Positions 22,433-33,833 of a DNA stretch of 64,000 nucleotides are shown here, piece by piece. Under the pieces are notes generated by a model, which had not been told where the DNA came from, searched no databases, and saw nothing but the letters and a program-made list of their open reading frames with translations. Both the position numbers and the translations under genes were made by a program. Source of the DNA: Dryococelus australis (lineage: Eukaryota; Arthropoda; Insecta; Phasmatodea; Phasmatidae); NCBI GenBank assembly GCA_029891345.1, contig CM057002.1, positions 23,546,795 to 23,610,794 of the forward strand, read 5' to 3'. Numbering within the stretch: the stretch's first letter is position 1; every line of letters begins with the position of its first letter.

Positions 22433-23129
22433 GTGCTGGTAAAAATTTATCCAGTAGTGTCCGTAAACTCTCCGTGAAATTATGGACACATTGATTTTCA
22501 GAAACGGACTTTCCGTAAATTTCATTGAACCTCTCCGTTAATTTCCAAGTCAGTTTTTTTGTACCTTCCGTTTAAAATAAAAAGAGACTGTGAAGATGTC
22601 TTTAATTTTCGTTATGTGGGTGTTCTACCGAGTATAACAATGATATTAAAAAAGTCAAAATATTTTGTACTTAAGCGAGGTTTGAACTCGAGACAAAAAA
22701 TTATTAGTTCCCGCCTCGTACCATACATCCACAACTCTCACTACAAAGTTGTGGTATAACTTTTATATTTATAATCGAAGGCGAAAAGTAAAAATACAGT
22801 TTCTATTAAATTTAGTGTATTTTTAGTGTTGCCAAATGTTACAGACGCCTGATGCTATTTTTTAATGATTGAAAGGATAGGTCATAGTCGCCTGGATAAC
22901 CTTAACTGCTGCAGGAATGATAATTGTCTTGTTACAGTGGCGAAGAAAGCTTCGTGTGGAATCGGCATTGCTCGTCCCGTAACTCGAAGCCAAAGGGAAT
23001 ACGGAGACTTTCCGTATTATGTATTTATGGACTTAATACCGTTTTTCGTCATTGCTGACTGCCTTTCCGTATATACACTGTACATTTCCGTAAAACATTC
23101 CGTAAATATACGGGCATTTCTAACAGTGA
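22433..23129 (+). mobile_element. CACTG-ended element D, copy 1
   Basis: About 700 bp. Left end GTGCTGGTAAAAATTTATCC, right end on the complement CACTGTTAGAAATGCCCGTA. TCCGTAAA/TTTACGGA motifs cluster in both terminal portions and are absent from the centre. A tRNA-like box B (GAGTTCAAACCTCG, minus strand, near 22670-22690) lies in the middle. No transposase coding was found. Confidence 0.7.
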
Positions 23130-23397
23130 GCTCGCTCATGGCTGGTCTTGTGAAAAAATTTTTAATTTCAGTTTCCTGACATGTTATCAGTCTATATTTC
23201 GTAACCAGCACTCGCAAAACAGCACGTACGCCTGGTTATAACTAAAAACACGAGCTCCAATTTAATCCCGGCTGGAAACTCGCATGAAGCTTGTGGTGGC
23301 AAAACAACTTTTCTCACGCGCCAACTCCATTACAACGTTTTGTGTTGTTTTAGTTATGGCGCGGCGTCCAGAGACAGTCGCTTGGATCTGAAGAATC

Positions 23398-23824
23398 TAA
23401 AGGCTGTTCACGATCAAGTGAGCACTTTGGAAACTAACCTCAGAAAAAAAGTTATTGGCCCTGCCTGCATATATTTTAACGGGCGCACTGAGAGAAATTC
23501 GCCCAAATAAAATTGGTAACGATGGCTGTAAAGTTATTCCATATTTTAATGTCGAACATAAAAATGTTAGGTAACCATTTGTGATAACTTAGAATTATTA
23601 CTTTTGCTTTATGTTTTTGTTATGCATCGAAGAGTAAAAATATACAGATTTCTATAGTATTTTCTTTCTTAGTAATTTCACTATTTCGCTTCATCTACGC
23701 ATGAATAAAGCGACGAGGCTCATGAAAATGTAAATTCCGCATAAAGCGGAGGAATACACAATGTGCATACAAGTGGATCATAAGCAGGGCTTTCAAAAGT
23801 GTTCATTTTACCATGAACAGCTTA
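23398..23824 (-). mobile_element. MITE A, copy 5
   Basis: Inverse orientation: AAGGCTGTTCACGATCAAGT at the left and TTCATTTTACCATGAACAGC at the right. Landmarks GGTAACCATTTGTGATAACT and CGCATGAATAAAGCGACGAG are present. Confidence 0.92.
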
Positions 23825-23942
23825 TATGCTCGTTACTCGTTTCTTTGATTAATGGTGCTTATGTTGTTTTGCTTTTTTTAATTCTTGTAATAAAATTAAT
23901 TCCTGTTGGGGAATACTTTGTGCTATTGCATCGTTTTGACTC

Positions 23943-24134
23943 GGCTCTCCCGTGGCACATTTGGTTGGTGCGCCGCTCGTCTACGGTGCGGGAGGCTCTG
24001 AGTTCGAATCCTAGGTAAGGCATGGGTGTTAGTTTAAGTTAAGCCATAAGTTAGTTTGTAAGCCGTCCCCTGACAAACCTTCAGGCGTAACACCGGGGGC
24101 GTTAACAAGCCGCATACAATACAACACAGTACAT
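23943..24134 (+). mobile_element. SINE G, copy 2
   Basis: Box A GTGGCACATTTGG, box B GAGTTCGAATCC, then the family body (GGTAAGGCATGGGTGTTA) and an ATACAATACA tail. Confidence 0.87.
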
Positions 24135-24783
24135 TTTTTTTTGACAAAAGTTAGCCATACTGGGTTATATGTACTATGTCCTGGGTTTTCTGTGACGTAC
24201 AGAAATTGTCTGCATTAGCATGTGTCCGAAATTATAGTTTATACATCAATAAGACAATTTCACTGGACCGAGCCCTTTGACAAACACAAATCACTATGGG
24301 TGTTCTCTGTGGTTGCTGTATTTAGTTGTGTGTTTTCTTTATTGCTTGCTGTCAATGTTTGCTAGACTGGTAGGATCTCAGTCGCTACCTATTTCGTTGT
24401 TGCCCTCTTGTGTGTTTGTTATTTGTTTGGCGTGTTTCTAACCACGTTAAATTTCTTCTTACTTATGTCCGGTAATAGACTAAACCCTTTTAAATTGTCG
24501 TAGTAATCATAATGTATTATTGTCACTGAACTTGAAAGTTAATAGCAGTTCATTCAATCCAAGTAACCTGGTTTTAAAATACGTGCTCTAATCAGAACCA
24601 TGCATTTAAGGTGGGGAAAATAAATATATACGGATTTTTTCATCAATGCTGTCTCTACGCAAGCTAGCTAATTAGGAGCCGCTGTCATTTATAAAACAAG
24701 GTGTCCTCAACTGACTGACTCATTAACGCACATCCCAAACATCGGACTTAAAAACATGACGTCTGGGAGTGTGCTTTTCCTTA
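24135..24783. other. Unassigned stretch
   Basis: Nothing recognisable. Confidence 0.4.
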
Positions 24784-25304
24784 CGCAGGTTTCACACGAC
24801 GCAAGATGAGTGCCAAACTCGCGCGAGATGCCGACCTTGCACGAGAATTTCTTGAACAAGTTTGTGTGCAAGGCACATCTCGCACGAAATGAGGAGATAG
24901 AGCGGGTCCTAATTTTCTCGTGCAAGGCTATGCAAGTTGCGATCCTATTGGTCTGTATGCTGTCACGTGACTTGTAAATTCAACCATAGAGAAAAAGAAA
25001 ATCATAATTTGAGGTGTACGAAGAGGAATACAGTGAAATAAACATTGCTGGAAAATAACTTTAAAGCGTGGATTGTAGTTTAAACAGTTTGACGAGAAAA
25101 AAATATCTTGTTGAAGTAAGCAACTTCATATTTTGTATTATGATACCTTGGCTGTTTGGTACTCACCAGGGCTATCAACTAACTTTGATGCGAGACAGTA
25201 TTTATCTTATTTACCTGCGTGTGAATGCGTTTCGAACGCAATTTAGTTGCCATTCTCGTACGAAATCTTGCGCGAAATGCATCTTCCATCATGTGAAGCC
25301 TACT
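24784..25304. mobile_element. TTA-type (PIF/Harbinger-like) non-autonomous element Q
   Basis: TTA flanks both ends (24781-24783, 25305-25307). The left end CGCAGGTTTCACACGACGCA matches the complement of the right end, AGTAGGCTTCACATGATGG. Variants of CTCGCGCGAGAT, CTTGCACGAGAA and TCTCGTACGAAAT recur in both terminal portions. 521 bp, non-coding. Confidence 0.7.
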
Positions 25305-25989
25305 TTAGAGCGCAGGCTCGCACTGAGAAGGGATTTTTCCGAAATTCGGCTACCCAGCAACGACCGCCATTTTTCCAACCTTCCCGAAAGTCGAACCCCG
25401 GGTCGCTTTGGCGGTAGGCTGGTTCGCTAGCCCCGCCAACACTTTTCGGCGGATTAGGTTTCCGAGAACACGGAGGGTTAATTTCAACCCCCCCCCCCCT
25501 TACCATCCCCTCAACCCCTTCACGTTTCTAGGGGGAGGATTTTATCGGGATTAACTTTCGGCACGGTCGCGCGTGGCCGAGCGTTGTTTGCTCTCGGCGT
25601 GGAAGACTCTAGCACCAAGATTTTCTTATCTCTCCCGCTATTTGGTGGTGCCGTTGTCGAGCGCCCCCCCCCCCCCCCATCCCTCACAACAATCCTCGGC
25701 TCGCGTGATGAACGGGCTCCCAGGGAGGAAGGGGATTTATGTTACACCCCCTGCAACCCCCTGCTCTTAGCTGACTACCCCCCTCGGCTCACGGGACTCT
25801 GGAGCTGCTGCCGCCTTGACGAATGTTATTATAAAGGACGACCTGAGCGCATCTCCCACATTCCGCGAGTGGGGAATATCCTCCGGGGTTCGCCCGATGG
25901 ACCGTTGCTTATATCGAGAGAGGTTTTCATCACCACTGCTGCGAAGATTACGCTGCCGTAACACTCACACGGGCGATCACCTCGTGCCT
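25305..25989. other. Unassigned GC-rich stretch with C runs
   Basis: Contains runs of 9-16 C and many short open frames on both strands. Base composition differs from the AT-rich surroundings; no recognisable protein. Confidence 0.4.
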
Positions 25990-26288
25990 AATACTTAAAA
26001 ATGGAAAATTCTCGGAATTTTCTCGCAGCACGCTAAAATTCACCGGCCTATACATATTCTAGACGGCGCCTCTTCTTTATTGGCTTCTGCAGCAGTGAGG
26101 ACACATTTTCCCCTTTTGACTTGATCGTACGTGATTAGGCCAGCTTCTCGTTAGTTGTTTCCTATTGGTCCGAAGCCGTCCTGGGCGTGTCCTAACAAAC
26201 TGTAGTCCAATGACAAAGGTAATACAAAACACACAAGTGTTTGAAGTCCCGCCTGTCTTTAAATAATAACGCGAATTCTGCATGCCTA
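25990..26288. mobile_element. hAT-like MITE H, copy 5 (diverged)
   Basis: The right end AAATAATAACGCGAATTCTG and internal CTATTGGTCC, GGCGTGTC, GTCCAATGACAAA follow the H family order seen at 27655-27949. The left end is poorly preserved, and no clean 8-bp duplication was found. Confidence 0.65.
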
Positions 26289-26301
26289 TACTAATATTTA
26301 A

Positions 26302-26835
26302 CCCTTTCGTTCCCACATTAATTTATTGTTTCAGTCTTTGCAAATAAGTAATTTTTGATGGGTGCTCTACTTGAGCGAGCAAGGACTTGTTTCGTTATCG
26401 ACAACCAACAAGCTGCAGGCTTTGTGCTTGATGATCGGTGATGTGTAGATACCTGAATTATTCGCGAGTTCAATGACCTGCAGGCTAGACTCTACAATCT
26501 TATGAACAAATATGCTGATACCAACTGTACATTGGTTGTCTCCTGCCACGGTGGAAGGAGACGATTGGGCTAGCCTTCTCCAGGAGGTGTTAAACACCAC
26601 GTGGACCAATGGCTAAAGTTATACAAACACACGTGTTTTGGAGTCTAGCTTGTCCCAAAATATATCGGCGAATTCTCCAGGTCTCTAGTGATGTGAAACA
26701 ACCAGTCATTACGTAGAGCCAGTAGCATGGTCTAGGGATAAGTTACTAACAGGGACTATCATTGGACACCAAACCTCCAGTGTACAGCAACGACCAAACA
26801 TAAGCTTCCTGTGCAACATGTTTACAGTAAAAGGG
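26302..26835. mobile_element. piggyBac-like MITE K, copy 1, interrupted by J2
   Basis: TTAA flanks both ends (26298-26301 and 26836-26839), with CCCTTTCGTTCCC at the left and TACAGTAAAAGGG at the right. TTAA plus CCC-starting ends is the piggyBac pattern. Removing J2 and one duplication leaves 284 bp. The ACTTGTTTCGTTATCGACAA block is shared with 30240, 30980 and 49095. Confidence 0.7.
26446..26687. mobile_element. hAT-like MITE J, copy 2 (nested in K1)
   Basis: Ends TAGATACCTGAATTATTCGC and, on the complement, TAGAGACCTGGAGAATTCGC. GTGATGTG is duplicated exactly at 26438-26445 and 26688-26695. Length 242 bp, identical to copy 1 at 54955, which lies in the other orientation. Confidence 0.93.
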
Positions 26836-27206
26836 TTAATGTATGATTTTTTTTAAAGCCACTCAATACCTTGAACTCTGTAAACTAATACAGAGTAGAT
26901 CAGTACACAGAGGCGAAACGGCGTGGCGGCTCATTTGATTGTGGGCGTACCTATTCTCTGATTGGCTGCGCGAGGTTCTGGAAACAGACCTCGTGTCTGA
27001 TTGGCTGATGCATGCTGCGATAACTTTCCTATCGCTAGGCCTGCCGGCTGGCGAGTAGGTCTGCGTTACAAGGCGTTGATTGACGAACGGCGTCCCAGTA
27101 TATTGTTGGTCAGCGACGCCATTTTTCTGGCGTGTGCGACGGGGACTTCGCGGTCTAAGTGGTTGTTTCACTCCTGTATTCTTAAATACTTTAGCTTGTG
27201 ATCTCG

Positions 27207-27345
27207 CGATATAAGCGATGTACGATATTAGCGATATACGATATTGGCAATATACGAGCGATATGGTATATTTGCGATGTGCGATGTTGGTGATATGCGA
27301 TGTTGGTGATATGCGATATTGACGATATGTGATACTTAAGATAGA
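27207..27345. repeat. Degenerate 16-bp tandem repeat
   Basis: Variants of RCGATATRCGATATTG recur about seven to eight times. It lies inside a 194-codon minus-strand open frame (26863-27447) whose IxNIxYISI-type repeats come from it. Confidence 0.75.
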
Positions 27346-27563
27346 AATATAACCGATATTTGCAATGTCGATTTTCGCGACATCGATTTTCAGTATTCTC
27401 TGGAAGCGATGTATCGTATTAATACCGACATGATCAACATGTTTCAAAATTATTTTGAAAAGCGGATGCCCACAGCCCTACCATAGACTCATAAGTTGAG
27501 CCATCATCAAATACCTAATATTTCACGCATAATTGTTTTTTTTTTAAAGCCAGCCAATACTTG

Positions 27564-28162
27564 GATGGGACCTGCAAAATTTACATTATCATTTGTTACC
27601 AAGATAGATTTCACAGTGCTGTACATGTTTGAGCAGGCGTCATTTGTCCATTGGTAGAGACCTGCAAAATTCGCGTTATTATTTGCCACCAGGCTAAACT
27701 TCACAGTTCTGTGTACACTCGAGCCGGCGTCGTTTCTCCATTGGCTGCTGCAAGGATGCGAAGTCACTCCCTTTTTGACTGGAATGCACGTGATTGGACT
27801 ACACAATTGTGAAGTGTTCATTTACAGGCGCAGAGTTTCCCCACGCCCGATCAAATAAAGAAAGATCCGATGACAAACTTATTGCAAAGGTACATGCATT
27901 TGAAGTTCAACGTGTCCCCAAATAATAACGCGAATTCAGCAGGTCTCTATCCATTGGCTGCTGTCTCGGCGCGAAGAAGCTTTCCTTCTGACTGTACGGC
28001 ACGTGATTCTCTCACACCAACATGAAGTGTTTTATTTATTGGTGCGGAGCTACCCAGGGCGTGTCAAAATTAAATATGATCCAATGGAAATACAGTGCAC
28101 ACAAACAGGTGTCTGAAATCAAACACGGCACAAAATAATAAAGCGAAACGTGCAGGTCTCCA
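27564..28162. mobile_element. hAT-like MITE H, outer copy, interrupted by another H
   Basis: The left end ATGGGACCTGCAAAATTTAC and right end ACGTGCAGGTCTCCA are diverged H termini. The body runs to 27646 and resumes at 27958 at exactly the matching point (TCCATTGGCTGCTG). Confidence 0.85.
27655..27949. mobile_element. hAT-like MITE H, inner copy
   Basis: TAGAGACCTGCAAAATTCGC at the left, mirrored by GCGAATTCAGCAGGTCTCTA at the right. TCCATTGG is duplicated exactly (27647-27654, 27950-27957). 295 bp. Its target was the CCATTGGCTG segment of another H copy. Confidence 0.95.
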
Positions 28163-29600
28163 CGTATTGCAGATCGGCTTTCCCACCGACAAATTAATTT
28201 TGCTCTTCGATGAAACCTGCGCAAGACAAACAACGTTCCTGCCCTTGCCTTGATCTGAATCTTAACTTTTCTGAATAAAAAATAAAATTAAAAAAAAAAA
28301 GTCACATATGAAAGAACATTTGATTGACACGGTAAACTCGACATTTCATGTCGCGGGTGTAGTGTGAACGAATAGTGTCGTGTATCTGAAAATGATATTC
28401 AGACTAACGGAACTTGTGTTGCGTCAATAGTGCGTGCATGTGACTCTCCCTTGCCTTTCATGTGTACGAACTTGGCAGCGTGGATAGAGAATAATTTCAC
28501 GTCAACGTCTCTCCCGAAAATTAAATTTTGCATTTAAATTACCGTCAACTGTTAAACAGAATAATCGTTTTCTGAGTAGACCTGTCTATGGCCTTGATTT
28601 TACAAGTACGAGTTCTATTATTTATTAAATTCCTATCTTGAGTCATTTTGTTTAGTACCAATAGAGATCTTTCTCACTTTACCCCTCTTTGTTGGGGTTG
28701 GAATCTCGAGAAAAAAAAAATTAGAAGGCGATGGGAACGTTGCTAGAACATGACTGCGATGCGGGGGGAAATTTATAGGAGCCAGCGAAGAAGGAGATAC
28801 AGGCAGACTTGTAACAACTGCTGTGTTGCTCTCGAACATGACATTGGCACGAGGCAGCTACGCCGTTCACAATCCGGCACAGAGCCCAAGTATACATTTT
28901 TAGTGCGTGAAAAATTTTTTAGAAGCTAACACCACTTGTTTTATTTTTCATCGCAGTTCTCCGATAGTTTTTTGCTAGTCGTTTAGTACGTCCAGTTCGA
29001 AATAAACACTTCTATAGTGTAGCTAAGTTGCTGTTATAAAACAAGTTTGCCCTAATTACAATACAGTATTTCTCCTATATAACTTACTTTAAATGTCAGT
29101 TCCTCTACTAGATCAGAGCCAAGATTTCAGATCACATACTTTTCAATTCCTTCCGTGTCCAGGTGAAATTCCATTGATATATACGTGACCTTTCTATCGA
29201 GAAATCATAAGCATGCGAACACCGACGTCATAACAGAAGCATTGCTCGTAAGTGGACTGCAAATTATCATTCATGTAGTATACGTGAAGGACGGACATAG
29301 CATCAGAATGCGGCATAATTTAGAATACGAAATTATGTGTATAGGCTATGTAGGTAGACCCTATATATGCCTATAATTAATTAGCACTTAAAATTTCGGC
29401 CGGGAAGAAACACGTCGCGTGAAATGTTTGAAATATTGCCAGTCTACTGACATAAGTAAAACCAATTCTCATGCTATTGCTTTTGGTGCTATGAATTTAC
29501 TTACTAACATAATATTTCCACATGGTATAAATATAATTTAAAAATAGTCCAGAAGTTGTTTAGAACTTGCAGAGATGAGAATTATTTTTTTGCATTTTTT
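28163..29600. other. Unassigned stretch
   Basis: About 1.4 kb with no recognisable gene, RNA or repeat family; only short open frames. Confidence 0.4.
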
Positions 29601-29608
29601 TAACTATG

Positions 29609-29848
29609 TAGCTCGCAAGTTCCTCAGTCCTCTGCATACTGGAGCCTCAGCTGTGTGTTCATTGGCTGTTGCCCCACACCTGGCAGTTATGGGATTCGCA
29701 AGGTGTTTCCTTGCAAGTCTGCTATTGGCTCAGAGGCTTGCAGGGCGGGTCTAATAAACTGTGATCCAATTGCGAAGGTAACTTCACTGTATTTGTGTTT
29801 GACGTCTATCTTGTCCCGAAATGAATTCGCGGAATTTTCCTGTCCCTA
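29609..29848. mobile_element. hAT-like MITE F, copy 3 (internally deleted)
   Basis: The right end GCGGAATTTTCCTGTCCCTA is the F terminus, and the body (GGCAGTTATGGGA, AAGGTGTTTCCTTGCAAGTC, GGCGGGTCTAATAAACTGTG) is the complement of 47069-47345. About 20 bp near the left end are missing. The left flank is ACTATG, the right flank ATTATGAG. Confidence 0.85.
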
Positions 29849-29856
29849 ATTATGAG

Positions 29857-30149
29857 TAGGGACACCCGCATTTCGCGAAAATATTTCAAGACCAGATGTA
29901 TTTCGTAACACTTTAGCTCAGATCCACTTTCGTGATTGGACGGTTCCCTTATAACGCGTCTTAGGTGTCTGCCAGCGAATCACAGATTAACACTATCGGT
30001 GTTATTCGATTATGATTGGCCAGTCAAGTAAGAAAATGTTTTATCACAAAGACACGCCGCCAATAAGAATAACAAAATTACTGATACGCTCGTAGCGTAT
30101 TGAAATCTAGCATGTGCAGAAATCTTTTCGCGAAATTAGGATGTCCCTA
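29857..30149. mobile_element. hAT-like MITE E, copy 1
   Basis: Ends TAGGGACACCCGCATTTCGC and, on the complement, TAGGGACATCCTAATTTCGC. ATTATGAG (29849-29856) and ACTATGAG (30150-30157) flank it. 293 bp. It starts exactly 8 bp after MITE F3. Confidence 0.92.
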
Positions 30150-30169
30150 ACTATGAGTGAAAATTACTT

Positions 30170-30440
30170 CTGGAATATTTGTTGACCCTTATTCCCACAT
30201 TATGGTTTCTGGTGCACCGAATCATACAATTTTTTATGCATGCTGTACTGTTGGTAAAGAACTTGTTCCTTTATCACAACCAATTCGCTGTAGATGTTGT
30301 GTTGTGTGGTTAGTGATAAGAGTTAGTAGTAACGTAGAACAGTAACTTGGTTTACGAAACGGAATCAGTTACTCTCAAGGAAAATCATTGGGCACTGAGC
30401 TTCGTATAGAGTACAATGCCAGTCACACATTACCTTCCTG
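30170..30440. repeat. Repeat K, copy 2 (diverged)
   Basis: CCCACATTATGGTTTCTGG, ACTTGTTCCTTTATCACAAC and CATTGGGCACTGAGCTTCG align with the other K copies. Terminal TTAA motifs were not identified. Confidence 0.55.
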
Positions 30441-30884
30441 TTTAACACGTAGACAGTTGGCTACAATAGACATGAAAGTGTTTACATACACAATATTAAT
30501 TTGGAATTAAATAATTTTATTTCTTGTAACAATTTGGTAATTAGTAACTTAGTTATTTCGCTATCATTTACGATTTGAGCTGTTTATAATATGAAACTAT
30601 CTAAAACTCTTTCTAACTGAATGTTTACGTGATAAATTGATAATGCAAACGATTTCATCATGGTTGGGAAAAGTCCGGAAACGTTACCTGAGGCCTTATT
30701 GTGTGCTACAACAAAACATATCACAATATCTTTTGTGCCATTCGTAAATACCTTGTAGAACGTTTCCTAATAACTTATTTAAAAAAAAAAACACATCTTT
30801 CATGTAATAACTGCAAGAAGAATAAGGGACCAAACATACTGTGTCAGGCCGCCCGAGACTATCCCAGTTCGTGAGGGTTGGAGG

Positions 30885-31110
30885 TCTTACCCCTTTCAGA
30901 CCCACTTTAATGTACGGTTTCAGGCGTTGCAATCTAAAAAAATTATGATGGGAGCTATACTTAAGTCGACACAACACTTGTTTCGTTGCCACAGCCAATG
31001 AGCTACAGTAATGTGAACCTATTATGACCATACCAGTAAGACGGTTTGTGAATCATTTACCCACAGGTAAGAACATTGGTCCTTGAGCTTCGCAGTGTGT
31101 AATACAGATA
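30885..31110. repeat. Repeat K, copy 3
   Basis: ACCCCTTTCAGACCCACTTT, ACTTGTTTCGTTGCCACAGC and CATTGGTCCTTGAGCTTCGC follow the K order. The termini are diverged. Confidence 0.6.
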
Positions 31111-31293
31111 AAAACTTCCCTACACGTGCGTGTGTACACAATTGCGTACACTGGGTCTGTATGGGTTGATAAAAATAACAGAGCTTAATTTAACATCTTA
31201 ATTTATTTACAAACAGCTATTAATTAAAACACTAAACTGACTACCACGTATAACCACTTTAATTTTCTTTGTTGAGCGCAACATTTAATTATT

Positions 31294-31531
31294 ATTACAC
31301 TTCGATGCATTCAGACAAACATAAAGCGGGAGAAATGATTTAAGTTATAACAACTGGTTACCTAACACTTTTTATTCGAAGTTTAGATATGGAACTAGTT
31401 TCCTTCCATTGTTACCAACTTTAATGGGCGCATGCCACTCAGTGCGCCCGTTAAAATATACGCAGGCAGGGGAAGTAACTTTTTTCTAAGGTTGATTTCA
31501 AAAGTGTTCACTTTATCGTGAACAGCCTTTA
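31294..31531 (+). mobile_element. MITE A, copy 6 (right half)
   Basis: From ACTTCGATGCATT to GTTCACTTTATCGTGAACAG with the usual landmarks; the left half is absent. Confidence 0.88.
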
Positions 31532-31845
31532 CCTTGGAATGGACAGAGTGTAGACAGACGGTATTGTATGTCGTTGAAGTAGTTGAAGATCGCGCACCCG
31601 TGAAACGATCTCCTCACATCGGCGGGCCTCACATCACGCCAGCAACAATGGCTGGACTGACACTCGGTCAGCGAGCTGACACAAAGTGCGTGTCAGATAG
31701 TGCGTGATAAATCACGGCGTGCGAGAAGCACTAAGACAGGGATAATGGACGCGGTAATAACGGAGCTGGGCTTTGTTCGGCCGCTTCAGCCGACGTCGGA
31801 CTCCACGCTCCAGATAGACACATCGAGCGCAGAAGTTTGATACAA

Positions 31846-32087
31846 GCAGCTCACGATAAAGTGAGCACTTTTTTAAGGCCCTCCCAACTGGCGTTAACCG
31901 CTAATAAATACGCCTTATTGCCGCCTCAGGCACTGAGTTTTGATGGTGGTGAAATGCGTACAATGTGTTTATTGGTAACATTGCAATGTTTATATAAAAA
32001 AAAAAAACAGCAGGATGATGGAAATTGGATGAAAGGAAAACATTTACAAGGGCCTTAAAAAGTGCTCACTTTACAGTGAGCAGCCTA
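31846..32087. mobile_element. MITE B, copy 1
   Basis: CAGCTCACGATAAAGTGAGC at the left and GTGCTCACTTTACAGTGAGC at the right. Internal TGTTTATTGGTAACATTGCA and a GGGCCTTAAAA segment place it with 57554-57792. Confidence 0.85.
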
Positions 32088-32094
32088 TACCCGA

Positions 32095-32340
32095 CATGTT
32101 GGGCGGCTAACCAACGAAACCTCTTACCGAGGTGATCTGGGTTCGAGTCCCCAGTGACGGAAGTTTTCTCTCGTCCCTTTGACATTTTTATCCCGTCGCT
32201 GGTATATCCTGATAAATCACCAACGTTCCCAATTTGAAAGCCCGCCTCCTGATGAGGTCTCACTATAAGTAGCCGATTGCCTTGCTAGGCGAGGCCATTG
32301 AGGCGCCTAGGGAAACTAGACAAGGACCTCGGTAGCGAAA
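32095..32340 (+). mobile_element. SINE N (tRNA-like head)
   Basis: GGGCGGCTAACCAACG and, 40 bp later, TGGGTTCGAGTCCCCAG resemble box A and box B with a pairing T-arm. The body ends in GCGAAACGCTTGCTAAG. Only one copy is present in this window, so the SINE call is tentative. Confidence 0.45.
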
Positions 32341-32347
32341 CGCTTGC

Positions 32348-32593
32348 TAAGGCTATTCACGGTAAAGTGGGCACTTCTGAAAGTCCTCCCATTTGGAATA
32401 GTAGTCAATAAATATACTTCATTTTAGAATTAAATATTAACTTCTGAGTGCGGTGCAATCTACATACTGTGTTTATTACGTACATGGCAATATTAATTTT
32501 AAAAGTTCTTTAAAAGATAAAAAAAAAAAAAAATGGCTGAAATAAAAAACTAAAGAGGGCCTCAAAAGTGCTCACTTTACCATGAACAGCCTA
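32348..32593. mobile_element. MITE B, copy 2
   Basis: GGCTATTCACGGTAAAGTGG at the left, GCTCACTTTACCATGAACAG at the right. Internal AGTCAATAAATATACTTCAT and GAGTGCGGTGCAATCTA match copies at 60899 and 63688. Confidence 0.92.
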
Positions 32594-33833
32594 CAACAAG
32601 GCTGGCACGGAACGGTGAAAGCCCTGTTTTTGGAGGGATATTAGACTAAGTTTAGTCTTGACCACTAGTTTAAGTTAAGTCCAAGGTTCCTGGTCTATTA
32701 TTTATTATTTAATATGCTCGATATAAATAATATATAAATTAAATTGATAGAATTAAGATCTATTTTATCATGTTTAAATGTATATTTTATTTTATAATGT
32801 TGTCATATATTTTATGTTTTAATGTTGTCATATAAATTTTGATGGATCAATCCTACTGAGATGATATAACTTAGTTATTTTATGTAATTGCGGGAGGGAG
32901 AATTGTGTCGGGGTGACAGCCTGCCTGTGGCACCCCGCGGTAACTGGCAAAGTAATCCAGGCTAATGGTCACCTCTCCCTCCCGCGTATATTTCCAAGCT
33001 TGCAACGAATAAAATTAAATAGAATGAATTTGAGTAGTTTTAATAATATTTTACTTTTAAATGTGCTGTGTTTATGACTTTAACTCTTTTAACAATTTTA
33101 ATATGGTTTTATATAACTTTTAAACGAATTTTAATGTTTTTTTTAATAATTTTTGTATTTTTTATGAGTTCTAATCGTAAACGTTCCCCTGGCAGTAGTA
33201 ATTATGATAAAATGGTATATTGTAATTGATATCGGTTAGATAAAAATATGCAATTTTTTAGTTTAATATTGCTTAATGCTGTGACCCGGAGGGCCAATAG
33301 GGCCTAGGTTTATTCACTGTACTGTCTCCTGATGAAAGAGGGCACGTGATTTCTGCGAAGACTTCCAAGCAGGCTAGACCACGATATACTGTGAGTGCAC
33401 ATTCGTTGGTTATTGGTCGCACGTGTCGCCGTGAGAGGAAACTGTGGCAATTGACTGGGCCAATCATGATTACGTTACTCCTGTACTGAAATAATGTGAT
33501 TCGCAGTCGGGCCCCTAAATTATGTTTAACACATTCGGAGCGCGGGCAAATTACGTACATCGTCAATTTACAGTTACTTCCAACTTTTCTGGATATTCCC
33601 CCGCATTTTGCAAACATAGTTTAACTATTAACTAAGACTATAAAAATACACCAGAGTGACAACGCGCCATAATCGTGAGCACTCAGTTTCATAATATTTT
33701 GTATAATAACTATTTCTGGCTCGGCATTACCAACAAAACTATTTTATCCATGTTTTTATTCGTATTAATTATGCTTGACATTTTATAATCTATAGATATA
33801 ATGTAAGTAATAGTTTAATTTTATGAAACATAA
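32594..33833. other. Unassigned stretch, AT-rich then a CCAAT-bearing segment
   Basis: 32690-33270 is very AT-rich. 33280-33560 has GGGCCAATAGGGCC, TTATTGGTCGC and GGGCCAATCATG, similar motifs to those in the hAT-like MITEs, but no termini were found. Confidence 0.45.

Noticed and set aside
26863-27447. 194-codon minus-strand open frame
   Set aside because: Driven by the degenerate 16-bp CGATAT repeat and unrelated flank; no domain recognised.
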